The position numbers and the translations under genes are program-made. A stretch of 64,000 bases of DNA, taken from Faecalicatena sp. Marseille-Q4148. GTDB taxonomy: Bacteria; Bacillota; Clostridia; Lachnospirales; Lachnospiraceae. The notes under the pieces are model-generated. The model was not told where the DNA came from, did no database searches, and saw nothing but the letters and a program-made list of their open reading frames with translations. Shown one piece after another: positions 1-9,449 of this stretch. The DNA lies in contig CP073692.1 of the NCBI GenBank assembly GCA_018228665.1, positions 2,802,046 to 2,866,045 of the forward strand. The letters run 5' to 3'. The stretch's first letter is position 1. The number at the start of each line of letters is the position of its first letter.

Positions 1-575
1 GGGCATTTTTGAAATGGGGACTGGAAAAAGATCTTTTTCTTCCATTCAAGGAGCAGACAAGCCGTGTTAAAAAAGGCGATAAATGTCTTGTGACACTGTA
101 TGTGGACAAAAGCCAGAGATTATGTGCAACGATGCGGGTATATGAATTGCTCCGAAAAGATTCCGAATATAAGAAAGATGATATGGTAACAGGAATCGTG
201 TATGAGACAAGCCAGCAGTTCGGTGCATTTGTTGCAGTAGATAATCAATTTTCAGCCCTGATTCCGCGACGGGAATTATTCCGTGAAATACCGGTTGGAA
301 CAATCGTCCATGCTCGTGTTACGTCAGTCAAAGAAGACGGCAAACTGGATCTGAGTCTGCGCGAAAAGGCATTTGTTCAGATGGATGCGGATGCGGAGAT
401 GATTTATGAAAAAATGAAATCGCAAAACGGTATGCTCCCATTTACAGATAAGGCAGATCCGGAGATCATCAAGAGAGAGTTTGGAATGAGCAAAGCAGCT
501 TTTAAGAGAGCGGTGGGACGTCTTCTGAAAGCAGGAAAAATAGAAATCGGAGAACAGAAGATTACGACGAAATAA
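1..575 (+). CDS. cvfB: CvfB-family S1 RNA-binding protein, 5' end cut off by the window
   Basis: The reading frame is open from base 3 into the window edge, so the true start lies upstream. A usual CvfB is about 280 residues and roughly the last 190 are here. The visible part has the end of one S1-type OB-fold, a complete second S1-like domain (motifs GIVYETSQQFGAFV and ARVTSVKEDGKLDLSLR), and a C-terminal winged-helix-like segment (FGMSKAAFKRAVGRLLKAGKI). CvfB proteins bind RNA and affect virulence or stress gene expression in Firmicutes; the molecular role here is not shown by sequence. It lies 9 bp upstream of dnaE and probably shares its transcript. Confidence 0.85.
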   Translation, partial: AFLKWGLEKDLFLPFKEQTSRVKKGDKCLVTLYVDKSQRLCATMRVYELLRKDSEYKKDDMVTGIVYETSQQFGAFVAVDNQFSALIPRRELFREIPVGTIVHARVTSVKEDGKLDLSLREKAFVQMDADAEMIYEKMKSQNGMLPFTDKADPEIIKREFGMSKAAFKRAVGRLLKAGKIEIGEQKITTK

Positions 576-584
576 GAGGTTGAG

Positions 585-3500
585 ATGAATTTTGCACATT
601 TACATGTCCATACAGAGTACAGTCTGCTGGACGGTTCCAATAAAATAAAAGAATATGTTTCCAGAGTCAAGGAACTTGGCATGAACAGTGCGGCAATTAC
701 AGATCACGGCGTCATGTTCGGGGTGATTGATTTCTATCGGGAGGCAAAAGCCCAGGGGATTAAACCAATCCTCGGATGCGAAGTTTATGTGGCGCCGGGT
801 TCACGCTTTGAGAAAGAGGCGGGAGGAAGCGGAGAAGACCGATATTATCACCTTGTGCTTCTGGCGGAAAATAATACAGGTTACCAGAATCTTATGAAGA
901 TTGTGTCAAAAGGATTTGTGGAAGGTTATTATTATAAACCGCGTGTGGATCTGGAGGTATTGAGGGAATATCATGAGGGGATTATTGCTCTTAGCGCCTG
1001 CCTGGCAGGAGAAGTACAGAAAAATCTGCTGCGCGGCATGTATCATGAAGCCAAAAAGGCGGCGCTTCAGTATGAAGAGATTTTCGGTAAAGGAAATTTT
1101 TTCCTGGAGCTGCAGGATCATGGCCTTTCAGAACAGGCAACGGTAAACCAGAGACAGCTTCGCCTGTCAGAAGAGACAGGAATCCCTCTTGTGGCGACAA
1201 ACGATGTTCACTACACTTATGCGGAAGATGAGAAGGCTCATGATATCCTTCTTTGCATTCAGACAGGGAAAAAACTGGCAGATGAAGATCGGATGCGTTA
1301 CGAAGGAGGACAGTACTATGTAAAGTCTCCGGAAGAAATGAAAGCGCTCTTTCCATATGCGCTTCAGGCATTAGAGAATACGCAGAAAATTGCAGATCGA
1401 TGTGAAGTGACGATTGAGTTCGGCGTAACGAAGCTCCCGAAATATGATGTGCCGGAAGGGTATACGTCATGGGAATATCTGAATAAACTATGTTTTGAGG
1501 GGTTGGAGCGGCTTTATGAAGCTCCGGATCAGGAACTGCGGGACCGGCTTAACTATGAGTTAGAGGTAATCCGGACAATGGGGTATGTGGATTATTTTCT
1601 GATTGTATGGGATTTTATTAAATATGCCAAAGATCACGGGATTAAAGTAGGTCCGGGACGTGGTTCGGCAGCGGGAAGCATCGTGTCCTACTGTCTTGGA
1701 ATCACTACGATAGATCCGATCCGGTATCAGCTGCTCTTTGAGCGGTTTCTGAATCCGGAGCGAGTGTCTATGCCGGATATTGACGTGGATTTCTGTTTTG
1801 AACGGCGTCAGGAAGTCATTGACTATGTTGTAGAAAAATACGGTGCAGATCGGGTTGTACAGATTGTTACTTTCGGTACGATGGCAGCGCGGGGAGTCAT
1901 TCGGGATGTTGGAAGAGTTATGGATCTTCCATATGCTTTTGTAGATTCCATTGCCAAACTTGTGCCAAAAGAACTAAATATTACACTTGATAAGGCATTG
2001 AATAATCCGGAAATGAAAAAAGCCTATGAAGAAAATCCACAGGTCAAAGAACTGATCGATATGTCGCGAAGGCTGGAAGGACTTCCAAGACATACTTCTA
2101 TGCATGCAGCAGGTGTTGTAATCAGTCAGAAATCAGTGGATGAATATGTTCCGCTGTCACTTGGCGCAGATGGTTCTGTTGTGGCGCAGTTTACAATGAC
2201 AACGCTTGAACAGCTGGGGCTTTTGAAAATGGATTTTCTTGGTCTGCGAACACTTACCGTTATCCAGAATGCAGTGCTTCTTGCTGAGAAGAGCAGTGGA
2301 AAGAAACTGGATATGGATCAGATTGATTACAACGATCCGAATGTACTTGGAATGATCGGTCAGGGAAAGACAGAGGGCGTCTTCCAGTTGGAAAGCGGCG
2401 GTATGAAGAACTTTATGAAAGAGCTAAAGCCAAATAATCTGGAAGATATCATTGCGGGGATTTCCTTATATCGTCCGGGACCGATGGACTTTATTCCGCA
2501 GTATATTAAAGGGAAAAATGATTTTGCCTCTGTCACATATGACTGCCCACAGCTGGAACCGATTCTGGCTCCGACTTACGGATGTATTGTTTATCAGGAG
2601 CAGGTAATGCAGATTGTGCGGGATCTGGCAGGTTATACGCTGGGACGGAGCGATTTGTTACGAAGAGCAATGTCTAAGAAAAAAGGCGATGTCATGGAAA
2701 AGGAACGGCAGAATTTCGTCTATGGAAATCAAGAAGAAGGCGTTCCGGGCTGTATTGCAAATGGAATTGATGAGAAAACTGCGAATAAGATTTATGATGA
2801 AATGATTGATTTTGCCAAATATGCATTTAATAAGTCCCATGCAGCAGCCTATGCTGTTGTTTCCTATCAGACAGCTTATTTGAAATATTATTATCCGGTG
2901 GAATTTATGGCAGCTTTGATGACTTCTGTGATTGATAATCCGGGAAAGGTTACGGAGTATATTTATGCAAGCCGGCAGATGGGAATAGAAATTCTGCCTC
3001 CGGATATTAATGAGGGAGAGGGAAGCTTCTCGGCAGATGGAGGAAATATCCGTTATGGTCTGAGAGCAATCAAGAGCATTGGACGTCCGGTCATTGAATC
3101 AATGATCCGTGAACGGGAATCCAGAGGCAGATTTAAAAACCTGAAAGATTTCATTGAGCGAATGAGCGGACAGGATGTCAATAAGAGAACAATTGAAAAT
3201 CTGATCAAATCAGGAGCGCTTGACAGTCTCGGAGGAACGAGAAAACAGTATATGGTGATTTATCTCCAAATTCTTGAGCAGGTAAATCAGGAGCGGAAAT
3301 ATTCGATGACAGGACAGTTGTCGTTATTTGATATTGTAAGTGAAGAGCAGAAGAAGGAATTCGATATTGCCCTTCCACCGGTAGGAGAATATCAAAAAGA
3401 GACAAAGCTTGCATTTGAAAAAGAAGTACTTGGAGTGTATCTGACAGGACATCCGCTGGAAGAATATGAAGAAAAGTGGCGAAAGAGTATTTCAGCGACC

Positions 3501-4058
3501 ACTCTCGATTTCCAGATGGACGAAGAGACAGGACGAACGAAAGTATCCGATGGAGCCAAAGAAATTATTGGCGGAATGATCGTCGGCAAGACGATTAAAT
3601 ATACAAAGAAGAATCAGACGATGGCATTTCTGACGATCGAAGATCTTCTCGGTACAGTAGAAGTAGTGGTATTTCCAAGAGACTATGAGAAGAATCGGGA
3701 ATATCTGAATGAAGATGCAAAAGTATTTGTGCAGGGTCGGGTTGTGGAAGAAGATGACCGTCCGAGCAAGCTGATCTGTGAGTCGATCGTGCCGTTTGAG
3801 GAGACGCGATGTGAACTTTGGATTCAATTTGAAGATAAACAGACTTTTTTGAGACGAGAGAGAGAACTGTATGACTTATTGAAAGAATCCGAAGGGAAAG
3901 ACAGCGTTGTCATCTACTGCCGGGCAGAAAAAGCGATCAAACGGCTTCCGGCAAATAGAAATATCAAGGTAAATGATGGGCTTTTAAGCATATTGTCAAA
4001 TTACTATGGCGAAAGCTGTGTAAAAGTTGTAGAAAAACCTATTGAAAAGATGTACTAA
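585..4058 (+). CDS. dnaE: DNA polymerase III subunit alpha, DnaE type
   Basis: A protein of 1157 residues, the usual length for DnaE rather than the longer PolC. The N-terminal PHP domain starts with LHVHTEYSLLDG (about residues 5-16). The catalytic palm carries PDIDVDF at about 397-403, with D398 and D400 as metal ligands, followed by the fingers region. A helix-hairpin-helix and a C-terminal OB-fold (about 990-1080) end the protein. There is no inserted 3'-5' exonuclease domain. In Firmicutes with PolC, DnaE extends primers at the fork; PolC is not in this window. The start is preceded by an AGAGGTTGAG ribosome-binding site. The gene order cvfB-dnaE-pfkA is common in Clostridia. Confidence 0.97.
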   Translation: MNFAHLHVHTEYSLLDGSNKIKEYVSRVKELGMNSAAITDHGVMFGVIDFYREAKAQGIKPILGCEVYVAPGSRFEKEAGGSGEDRYYHLVLLAENNTGYQNLMKIVSKGFVEGYYYKPRVDLEVLREYHEGIIALSACLAGEVQKNLLRGMYHEAKKAALQYEEIFGKGNFFLELQDHGLSEQATVNQRQLRLSEETGIPLVATNDVHYTYAEDEKAHDILLCIQTGKKLADEDRMRYEGGQYYVKSPEEMKALFPYALQALENTQKIADRCEVTIEFGVTKLPKYDVPEGYTSWEYLNKLCFEGLERLYEAPDQELRDRLNYELEVIRTMGYVDYFLIVWDFIKYAKDHGIKVGPGRGSAAGSIVSYCLGITTIDPIRYQLLFERFLNPERVSMPDIDVDFCFERRQEVIDYVVEKYGADRVVQIVTFGTMAARGVIRDVGRVMDLPYAFVDSIAKLVPKELNITLDKALNNPEMKKAYEENPQVKELIDMSRRLEGLPRHTSMHAAGVVISQKSVDEYVPLSLGADGSVVAQFTMTTLEQLGLLKMDFLGLRTLTVIQNAVLLAEKSSGKKLDMDQIDYNDPNVLGMIGQGKTEGVFQLESGGMKNFMKELKPNNLEDIIAGISLYRPGPMDFIPQYIKGKNDFASVTYDCPQLEPILAPTYGCIVYQEQVMQIVRDLAGYTLGRSDLLRRAMSKKKGDVMEKERQNFVYGNQEEGVPGCIANGIDEKTANKIYDEMIDFAKYAFNKSHAAAYAVVSYQTAYLKYYYPVEFMAALMTSVIDNPGKVTEYIYASRQMGIEILPPDINEGEGSFSADGGNIRYGLRAIKSIGRPVIESMIRERESRGRFKNLKDFIERMSGQDVNKRTIENLIKSGALDSLGGTRKQYMVIYLQILEQVNQERKYSMTGQLSLFDIVSEEQKKEFDIALPPVGEYQKETKLAFEKEVLGVYLTGHPLEEYEEKWRKSISATTLDFQMDEETGRTKVSDGAKEIIGGMIVGKTIKYTKKNQTMAFLTIEDLLGTVEVVVFPRDYEKNREYLNEDAKVFVQGRVVEEDDRPSKLICESIVPFEETRCELWIQFEDKQTFLRRERELYDLLKESEGKDSVVIYCRAEKAIKRLPANRNIKVNDGLLSILSNYYGESCVKVVEKPIEKMY

Positions 4059-4144
4059 ATCATGTACAATCTATTCGAAATGTTAAAATAATGTCGAAAT
4101 GTGAAGAAGATAGATATTGTTGATATCACAATGGAGGGAAAACT

Positions 4145-5119
4145 ATGACACGCAAATTGAGAACAATTGGAGTTTTAACAAGCGGTGGAGATGCACCTGG
4201 AATGAATGCTGCTATTCGTGCAGTTGTAAGAACGGCACTTGGAAAAGGACTGAATGTTGTTGGAATCAGAAGAGGCTACGCAGGACTTTTAAATGAAGAG
4301 ATCATTGAGCTGTCAGCCAGGGATGTGTCAGATACCATCCATAGAGGCGGAACAATGCTGATGACAGCGCGCTGTCCGGAGATGAGAACAGAAGAAGGTC
4401 AGAGAAAAGCAGCGGGAATCTGCAAGAAATACGGAATTGACGGACTTGTAGTAATTGGCGGAGACGGTTCCTTTGCGGGAGCACAGAAACTTGCATATCT
4501 GGGAGTAAATACAATCGGAATTCCGGGAACAATCGACTTGGATATTGCATGTACAGAGTATACAATTGGATTTGATACAGCGGTAAATACAGCTATGGAA
4601 GCGATTGATAAAGTGCGTGATACTTCCACATCTCATGAGAGATGCAGTGTGATTGAAGTTATGGGACGTGATGCGGGATGGCTTGCATTGTGGTGTGGAA
4701 TTGCCAATGGTGCAGAACGCATTATCATGCCGGAAGAACATGATTATGATGAGGAAAAGATCATTAAAGATATTATTGCGAGCCGTGAGCGCGGTAAGAA
4801 GCATTATATCATTATTAATGCAGAAGGAATCGGCGATACAATCAATATGGCGAAACGTATTGAAGAGGCAACAGGCATGGAGACAAGAGCAACTGTTCTC
4901 GGACACATGCAGCGCGGCGGAAGTCCGACATGTAAAGACCGTGTGTATGCATCCATTATGGGAAGTAAGGCGGTTGATCTGCTTTTGGAAGGCAAGACAA
5001 ACCGCGTAGTAGGATATCGCCATGGAGAATATGTGGACTTTGATATCAATGAAGCCCTTCAGATGAGTAAAGAGATTCCGGAATATCAGTATCAGGTTGC
5101 GAAAGCTCTTGCATTATAA
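4145..5119 (+). CDS. pfkA: ATP-dependent 6-phosphofructokinase
   Basis: Phosphorylates fructose 6-phosphate to fructose 1,6-bisphosphate in the committed step of glycolysis. 324 residues, the typical bacterial PfkA length. GGDAPGMNAAIR at residues 14-25 is the ATP site. GGDGS at 105-109 has glycine where PPi-dependent enzymes carry aspartate, so ATP is the likely donor. The catalytic loop reads PGTIDLDI (127-134), with the base Asp131; most PfkA have TIDND, so the Leu at 132 is a small departure. MGRDAGWLAL follows. The ribosome-binding site GGAGGG lies about 7 bp upstream. A terminator follows. The antagonist fbp lies 5.6 kb downstream in the same orientation. Confidence 0.96.
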   Translation: MTRKLRTIGVLTSGGDAPGMNAAIRAVVRTALGKGLNVVGIRRGYAGLLNEEIIELSARDVSDTIHRGGTMLMTARCPEMRTEEGQRKAAGICKKYGIDGLVVIGGDGSFAGAQKLAYLGVNTIGIPGTIDLDIACTEYTIGFDTAVNTAMEAIDKVRDTSTSHERCSVIEVMGRDAGWLALWCGIANGAERIIMPEEHDYDEEKIIKDIIASRERGKKHYIIINAEGIGDTINMAKRIEEATGMETRATVLGHMQRGGSPTCKDRVYASIMGSKAVDLLLEGKTNRVVGYRHGEYVDFDINEALQMSKEIPEYQYQVAKALAL

Positions 5120-5174
5120 GAGATTGAGCCGTTTGAGAAAGAGCTGGGGAATCAGCTATTGAAAATAGAAAATG

Positions 5175-5227
5175 CAGGCAGAAAAGGACTGTGATGTGTT
5201 CACGGGAAATTTTCTGTCTGTTTTTTT
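5175..5227 (+). terminator. Rho-independent terminator after pfkA
   Basis: Inverted arms GCAGAAAA and TTTTCTGT are followed by a run of seven T. It lies between pfkA and murI, so murI needs its own promoter. Confidence 0.75.
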
Positions 5228-5292
5228 CTCTTGAAAAGTTCTGGCGGAGTGAGTACAATAAAATAGGTAGACTTGAAAAGGAGAGTTAGATT

Positions 5293-6120
5293 GTGAATAT
5301 AGATGACAGAAAATATGCACCGATCGGCGTCTTTGATTCCGGTGTCGGAGGTCTGACTGTAGCAAGAGAGATCATGCGCCAGCTCCCGAAGGAAGATATT
5401 GTATATTTTGGCGATACGGCAAGAGTGCCATATGGAAGCAAATCAAAAGATAATATTATCCGGTATTCCAGACAAATTGTTCGATTTCTTCAGACGAAAG
5501 ATGTGAAGGCAATCGTAATTGCATGCAATACAGCAAGTGCGCTGGCGCTTGACATTGTACGGAATGAGACGGATATTCCGGTGCTGGGAGTTGTTGTGCC
5601 GGGAGCTAAGTCTGCGCTTCAGGCAACGCGGACAAAGAAGATCGGGGTAATCGGTACGGAGGCAACGATTCGAAGTGAGATGTATACGAAAGTGATGAAG
5701 GAAATGGAACCGGATGTTGAGGTGACAGGGAAAGCCTGTCCGCTATTTGTTCCGCTTGTAGAGGAAGGATTTGCAAAGCATCACGTTACAGAAGAAATCA
5801 TTGAATACTATCTGAAATCAATGAAAGAATCAGATATTGATACGTTGATACTTGGCTGTACTCACTACCCGCTGCTCCGTTCCGGAATCCGTGCTTATAT
5901 GGGAGAAGAAGTCAATATTGTGAATCCGGCTTACGAGACAGCAATGAATCTGAAACAGCTTTTAGAAGAGAAACAAATCGCAAAGGATGTATCGGAAGGG
6001 GCACATGCAGAATATGATTTTTATGTGAGTGATGCCGCAGAAAAATTCCGTCAGTTTGCGGGAACAATCTGGCCGTGTGAGATTGATACAACAAAGCAGA
6101 TCAGTATTGAAGAATATTAG
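5293..6120 (+). CDS. murI: Glutamate racemase
   Basis: Interconverts L- and D-glutamate to supply D-Glu for peptidoglycan. 275 residues. GVFDSGVGGLTV (12-23) is the family signature. The two catalytic cysteines are Cys78 in ACNTAS and Cys189 in LGCTHYP. Translation starts with GTG after the ribosome-binding site AAAGGAGAG about 8 bp away. The DUF1934 gene follows 14 bp later, so the two are probably cotranscribed and end at the shared terminator near 6700. Confidence 0.96.
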   Translation: MNIDDRKYAPIGVFDSGVGGLTVAREIMRQLPKEDIVYFGDTARVPYGSKSKDNIIRYSRQIVRFLQTKDVKAIVIACNTASALALDIVRNETDIPVLGVVVPGAKSALQATRTKKIGVIGTEATIRSEMYTKVMKEMEPDVEVTGKACPLFVPLVEEGFAKHHVTEEIIEYYLKSMKESDIDTLILGCTHYPLLRSGIRAYMGEEVNIVNPAYETAMNLKQLLEEKQIAKDVSEGAHAEYDFYVSDAAEKFRQFAGTIWPCEIDTTKQISIEEY

Positions 6121-6134
6121 GAGAGAGCAATTTT

Positions 6135-6611
6135 ATGACAAGAGATGTATTAGTGACCATTTCCGGACTGCAGACAGACGTTGTTCCAAGAGAGGATACA
6201 GAGGATGAACCAATTGAAGTCGTTACTCCTGCTAGCTATTTCTACAAAAACGGGAAACATTACCTCATTTACGAGGAAGTTACAGAAGGCTTTCCGGGAG
6301 TTACAAAGAATAAAATTAAAGTAACGGATGCAAATACAATTGAAATTTTGAAGAGTGGTAATGTCAATACCCATATGCTTTTCTGCAAAGGGAAAGACAG
6401 CATGACTTATTATGACACGCCCTACGGAAAAATGCTTGTAGGAATTCACACAACGGAAGTTCAAGTGGAAGAGACAGAGAATTTTATCAGGATTTTGATT
6501 GAATATGGATTAGATGTGAATCATGATCCGATAGCAGATTGTGAGATCCGAATTACAGTACAATCAAAAGAGGTAAAAGAATTTCCGGTAACGGAGACAG
6601 ACTGGCAGTAG
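6135..6611 (+). CDS. DUF1934 domain protein (YwiB-like beta-barrel)
   Basis: 158 residues with alternating strand-forming stretches and no signal peptide or membrane segment, matching the DUF1934/YwiB family of small calycin-like cytoplasmic beta-barrels. Motifs seen are VTISGLQ at the start, YFYKNGKHYLIYEE near residue 40 and MTYYDTPYGKMLVGIHT near 95. The family has no firm biochemical role. The ribosome-binding site GGAGAG lies 8-9 bp upstream, in the spacer after murI. Confidence 0.8.
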   Translation: MTRDVLVTISGLQTDVVPREDTEDEPIEVVTPASYFYKNGKHYLIYEEVTEGFPGVTKNKIKVTDANTIEILKSGNVNTHMLFCKGKDSMTYYDTPYGKMLVGIHTTEVQVEETENFIRILIEYGLDVNHDPIADCEIRITVQSKEVKEFPVTETDWQ

Positions 6612-6660
6612 AAGCCGGCGTATTCCGGAATTGGAAGCACAGAGCTGAAAATGGAAGAAG

Positions 6661-6718
6661 AAAAGAGACAGAAGCTATTGCGGGAGTATTGATTCCCCGA
6701 AAGTTTCTGTCTCTTTTT
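6661..6718. terminator. Bidirectional Rho-independent terminator
   Basis: Arms AAAAGAGACAGAA and TTTCTGTCTCTTTTT enclose about 30 bases. The T-run on one strand and A-run on the other let it serve both the murI unit (+) and the converging 6747-7193 gene (-). Confidence 0.8.
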
Positions 6719-6746
6719 ATACATACTGTAAACACAGTTTGAAAGT

Positions 6747-7193
6747 TTATTTATGATTCTTTTTGAAGCGGTCGAAAAATTTCTTTTTCTTCGGCGGCGC
6801 TTCCAGTGGTCCGCGAAGCCCCTTGACAGAAGTAATGTAGATACCGCTGATAACAGCTTTTACTTCTTTTTTTACCGGAATGTTCTCGAAGATCTTTTCA
6901 TCACACATCATAGTCATGATTCTAGGTCCGATCTTGGCCTTTACGACCGGTACTTTGGAGCGGCGGAGATACTTTGGAGTATTCTCCACTACAGCGGCAG
7001 GAAATCCTGCTTCTTTGAGCTTCATATGTTTCTTATCAATGATCAGCATCGTGACGTTCTGCTTGATAGCATCCAGCTTTTCCTGCTGTTCTGCCTGCTT
7101 CTTCTCAGCTTTCTTTCCAAGAAAATATAAGACAACTAAAACAACGATCATAACGATCAGGATAATCAGCATGATTTTAGCAAATAAAGACAA
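6747..7193 (-). CDS. Hypothetical membrane-anchored protein
   Basis: 148 residues. One strongly hydrophobic segment at about residues 5-25, then a charged linker (KKAEKKQAEQQEKLDAI), then a soluble domain of about 85 residues and a very basic tail (PPKKKKFFDRFKKNHK). The topology suggests a single-pass inner-membrane protein with a cytoplasmic domain. The overall layout resembles YajC, but I see no convincing match and make no functional call. The GGAGGG ribosome-binding site is well placed. The IS element at 7315 inserted about 120 bp upstream of its start, so its promoter region is either intact in the short 7194-7314 stretch or displaced. Confidence 0.6.
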   Translation of the reverse strand: MSLFAKIMLIILIVMIVVLVVLYFLGKKAEKKQAEQQEKLDAIKQNVTMLIIDKKHMKLKEAGFPAAVVENTPKYLRRSKVPVVKAKIGPRIMTMMCDEKIFENIPVKKEVKAVISGIYITSVKGLRGPLEAPPKKKKFFDRFKKNHK

Positions 7194-7251
7194 AAGTATC
7201 CCTCCTCATTTTTAGATTCTGATTCTGTATATACTTATGTATAACGATTGT

Positions 7252-7315
7252 ATTGTATCATTGTTACCTGGGAAGTGCAAGCGAAAATGAATCTTCTGTG
7301 AAAAAAGGATAAATC
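7252..7315. repeat. Left copy of the long target-site duplication flanking the IS
   Basis: 64 bases starting ATTGTATCATTG and ending GGATAAATC, identical to 9275-9338. The two copies abut the outer ends of the IS1634-family element. The final C may belong to the element, which would make the duplication 63 bp. Confidence 0.9.
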
Positions 7316-7452
7316 GGGAGTTTGACAGTTGAATATCGAAAAAAGTACTCACAGGTCGCATAAAACCTGCTTTTTTTATGTCAAATTTTCTGTTTTTATG
7401 GCTGTTATTTTATGTTATTGTATGGTATAATAAGGGATAGGAGGGATGACAG

Positions 7453-9180
7453 ATGAATCTTCACATAACAAAATCAAAAAATGCAGAGTCCTTTTATATC
7501 TGTAAATCTTATACAAAAGCAAATGGCAGCACTACTTCAGCTATCGTCCGCAAGCTGGGAACCTTAGAACAACTTTTGCCTGAACATGGTCCTACAAGAG
7601 ATGATGTCGTTGCATGGGCGAAAAATGAAGTGAAAATAGAAACTGAAAAATATAAAAAGGAAAAAGAAGCACAGACAGTATTGATACCATTCCATGCGGA
7701 TAGACAATTAGATTATGACAAGCAGGTCTTCTTCCGTGGTGGCTATCTGTTTCTCCAATCTATTTATTATCAACTACAAATGAATAAAATCTGCCGGAAA
7801 TTGAAACAAAAATATAAATTCAAGTATGATATCAATGCAATCCTCTCGGATTTGATTTATGCAAGAATCTTAGAACCTTGCAGCAAACGTTCTTCTTACA
7901 AAGTTGCATCTGAATTCTTAGAAAAACCATCCTACGAACTTCATGATGTCTACCGGGCATTGGATGTACTTGGTACGGAATGTGATCTTATTCAGACGGA
8001 AGTTTATAAAAACTCCCACTTCCTTGGGAAAAGAAATGATAAGATCCTTTATTATGACTGCTCGAATTATTACTTTGAAATTGAACAAGAAGATGGAAAG
8101 AAAAAATACGGTAAAAGTAAAGAACACAGACCAAACCCAATCATCCAAATGGGATTGTTTATGGATGGAGATGGAATTCCTCTTGCTTTTTCTCTTTTTC
8201 CGGGAAATGCAAACGAGCAGACCTCTCTCAAACCGTTAGAAAAGAAAGTTCTTGGAGATTTTGGTTGTCAGAGATTTATTTATTGCAGCGATGCCGGGCT
8301 TGGCTCTGAATCAATCCGGGAATACAATCACATGGGAGAACGTGCTTATATCGTAACCCAGTCCATCAAAAAGCTGAAGAAAGAAGAAAAAGAATGGGCA
8401 TTAAATTTACAGGGATTTAAAAGAGTATCCGATGGAACCCCTGTTGATATCACAAAACTACCCGAAGATGATAAAGGACTTTATTATAAAGACGAGCCCT
8501 ACACCACAAAGACGCTGCATCAACGCCTGATCATTACCTATTCTCCTAAATATGCCCTTTATCAAAAATCTATTCGAGACAAACAGATTGAACGGGCACA
8601 AAAGATGCTGGATTCAGGGAGCACAAAAAAGAACCGCAAAAATCCAAATGATCCAGCACGTTTCATCGGAACTATGGCTATAACAGAAGAAGGCGAAGCT
8701 GCTGATGTAAAGCATTATCTAGATGAAATCAAGATTTTTGAAGAAGCCCAGTATGATGGATTTTACGCAGTATGCACAGATCTTTTAGATGACGAAGTTG
8801 GTGATATTTTAAAAGTAAGTGAAGGAAGATGGCAGATAGAAGAGTGTTTCCGGATTATGAAAACAGATTTTTCTGCAAGACCTGTCTATTTACAGGATGA
8901 AAACCGGATCAAAGCACATTTTCTAATCTGTTTTCTTGCATTGACCATATACCGCTTCCTTGAGAAAAAACTGGATGCTAAATATACATGTGAAGAATTA
9001 TTAGATATTCTAAAAGAAATGAATTTCGCCGAAATACAGGAACAGGGATTCATTCCTTTATACAAACGAGAAAGAATTACGGATGATCTTCATGACGTCT
9101 GTGGTTTCCGAACAGATTATCAGTTCATAACAAAAAGCAAAATGAGAAATATTCAGAAAAAAAGTAAAGGGAAAGAATAA
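7453..9180 (+). CDS. IS1634-family DDE transposase
   Basis: 575 residues, full length for the family. Likely catalytic acids are the Asp in ILYYDCSNYYFE (about residue 200), the Asp in FIYCSDAGLGS (about 280), and the Glu in GRWQIEECFRIMK (about 460), in the order and spacing expected for an IS4/IS1634-type DDE enzyme with a long beta-strand insertion before the Glu. The ribosome-binding site TAGGAGGG lies 7 bp from the ATG. No frameshift or internal stop is seen, so the element may be active. Transcription probably ends at the strong hairpin at 9202-9252. Confidence 0.95.
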   Translation: MNLHITKSKNAESFYICKSYTKANGSTTSAIVRKLGTLEQLLPEHGPTRDDVVAWAKNEVKIETEKYKKEKEAQTVLIPFHADRQLDYDKQVFFRGGYLFLQSIYYQLQMNKICRKLKQKYKFKYDINAILSDLIYARILEPCSKRSSYKVASEFLEKPSYELHDVYRALDVLGTECDLIQTEVYKNSHFLGKRNDKILYYDCSNYYFEIEQEDGKKKYGKSKEHRPNPIIQMGLFMDGDGIPLAFSLFPGNANEQTSLKPLEKKVLGDFGCQRFIYCSDAGLGSESIREYNHMGERAYIVTQSIKKLKKEEKEWALNLQGFKRVSDGTPVDITKLPEDDKGLYYKDEPYTTKTLHQRLIITYSPKYALYQKSIRDKQIERAQKMLDSGSTKKNRKNPNDPARFIGTMAITEEGEAADVKHYLDEIKIFEEAQYDGFYAVCTDLLDDEVGDILKVSEGRWQIEECFRIMKTDFSARPVYLQDENRIKAHFLICFLALTIYRFLEKKLDAKYTCEELLDILKEMNFAEIQEQGFIPLYKRERITDDLHDVCGFRTDYQFITKSKMRNIQKKSKGKE

Positions 9181-9201
9181 AATACTATAATCCGTGACAA
9201 C

Positions 9202-9252
9202 AGCAAAAATCGCTGCAGCCCAGTAACCACAAGGGATACAGCGATTTTTGCT
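9202..9252 (+). terminator. Terminator inside the right end of the IS
   Basis: Perfect 14-bp arms AGCAAAAATCGCTG and CAGCGATTTTTGCT. It ends transposase transcription before it leaves the element and, being symmetric, would also shield the element from incoming minus-strand transcription. Confidence 0.8.
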
Positions 9253-9274
9253 CTTCCTAACTGTCAAAGATGGG

Positions 9275-9338
9275 ATTGTATCATTGTTACCTGGGAAGTG
9301 CAAGCGAAAATGAATCTTCTGTGAAAAAAGGATAAATC
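9275..9338. repeat. Right copy of the long target-site duplication
   Basis: Base-for-base copy of 7252-7315. Without the IS and one copy of this repeat, the original spacing between the genes at 7193 and 9450 would be only about 230 bp. Confidence 0.9.
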
Positions 9339-9449
9339 CCTTTTATTTGTGAAAGAAATGTGTTATAAATGAAAGAGCGTCTGCGACAAAGCATGTATGT
9401 AAGAAAGCGTGCGGCAGACAGAAATTATTAGGAAGATTGAGGTATGAAT

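Larger units (their letters stand above)
7315..9274 (+). mobile_element. IS1634-family insertion sequence (about 1.96 kb)
   Basis: A single transposase gene lies between imperfect terminal inverted repeats that share TTTGACAGTT a few bases from each end (about 7321-7330 on the left; the complement at about 9259-9268 on the right). It is flanked by an identical 63-64 bp direct repeat. Long, variable target duplications are a known trait of the IS1634 family. The element appears intact, and the perfect match between the duplications suggests a recent insertion. It sits between the membrane-anchored gene at 6747 and the lipoprotein gene at 9450. Confidence 0.9.

Noticed and set aside
4328..5023. 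231-residue minus-strand ORF opposite pfkA
   Set aside because: Cysteine- and serine-rich shadow of a highly conserved gene, with no ribosome-binding site or family resemblance.
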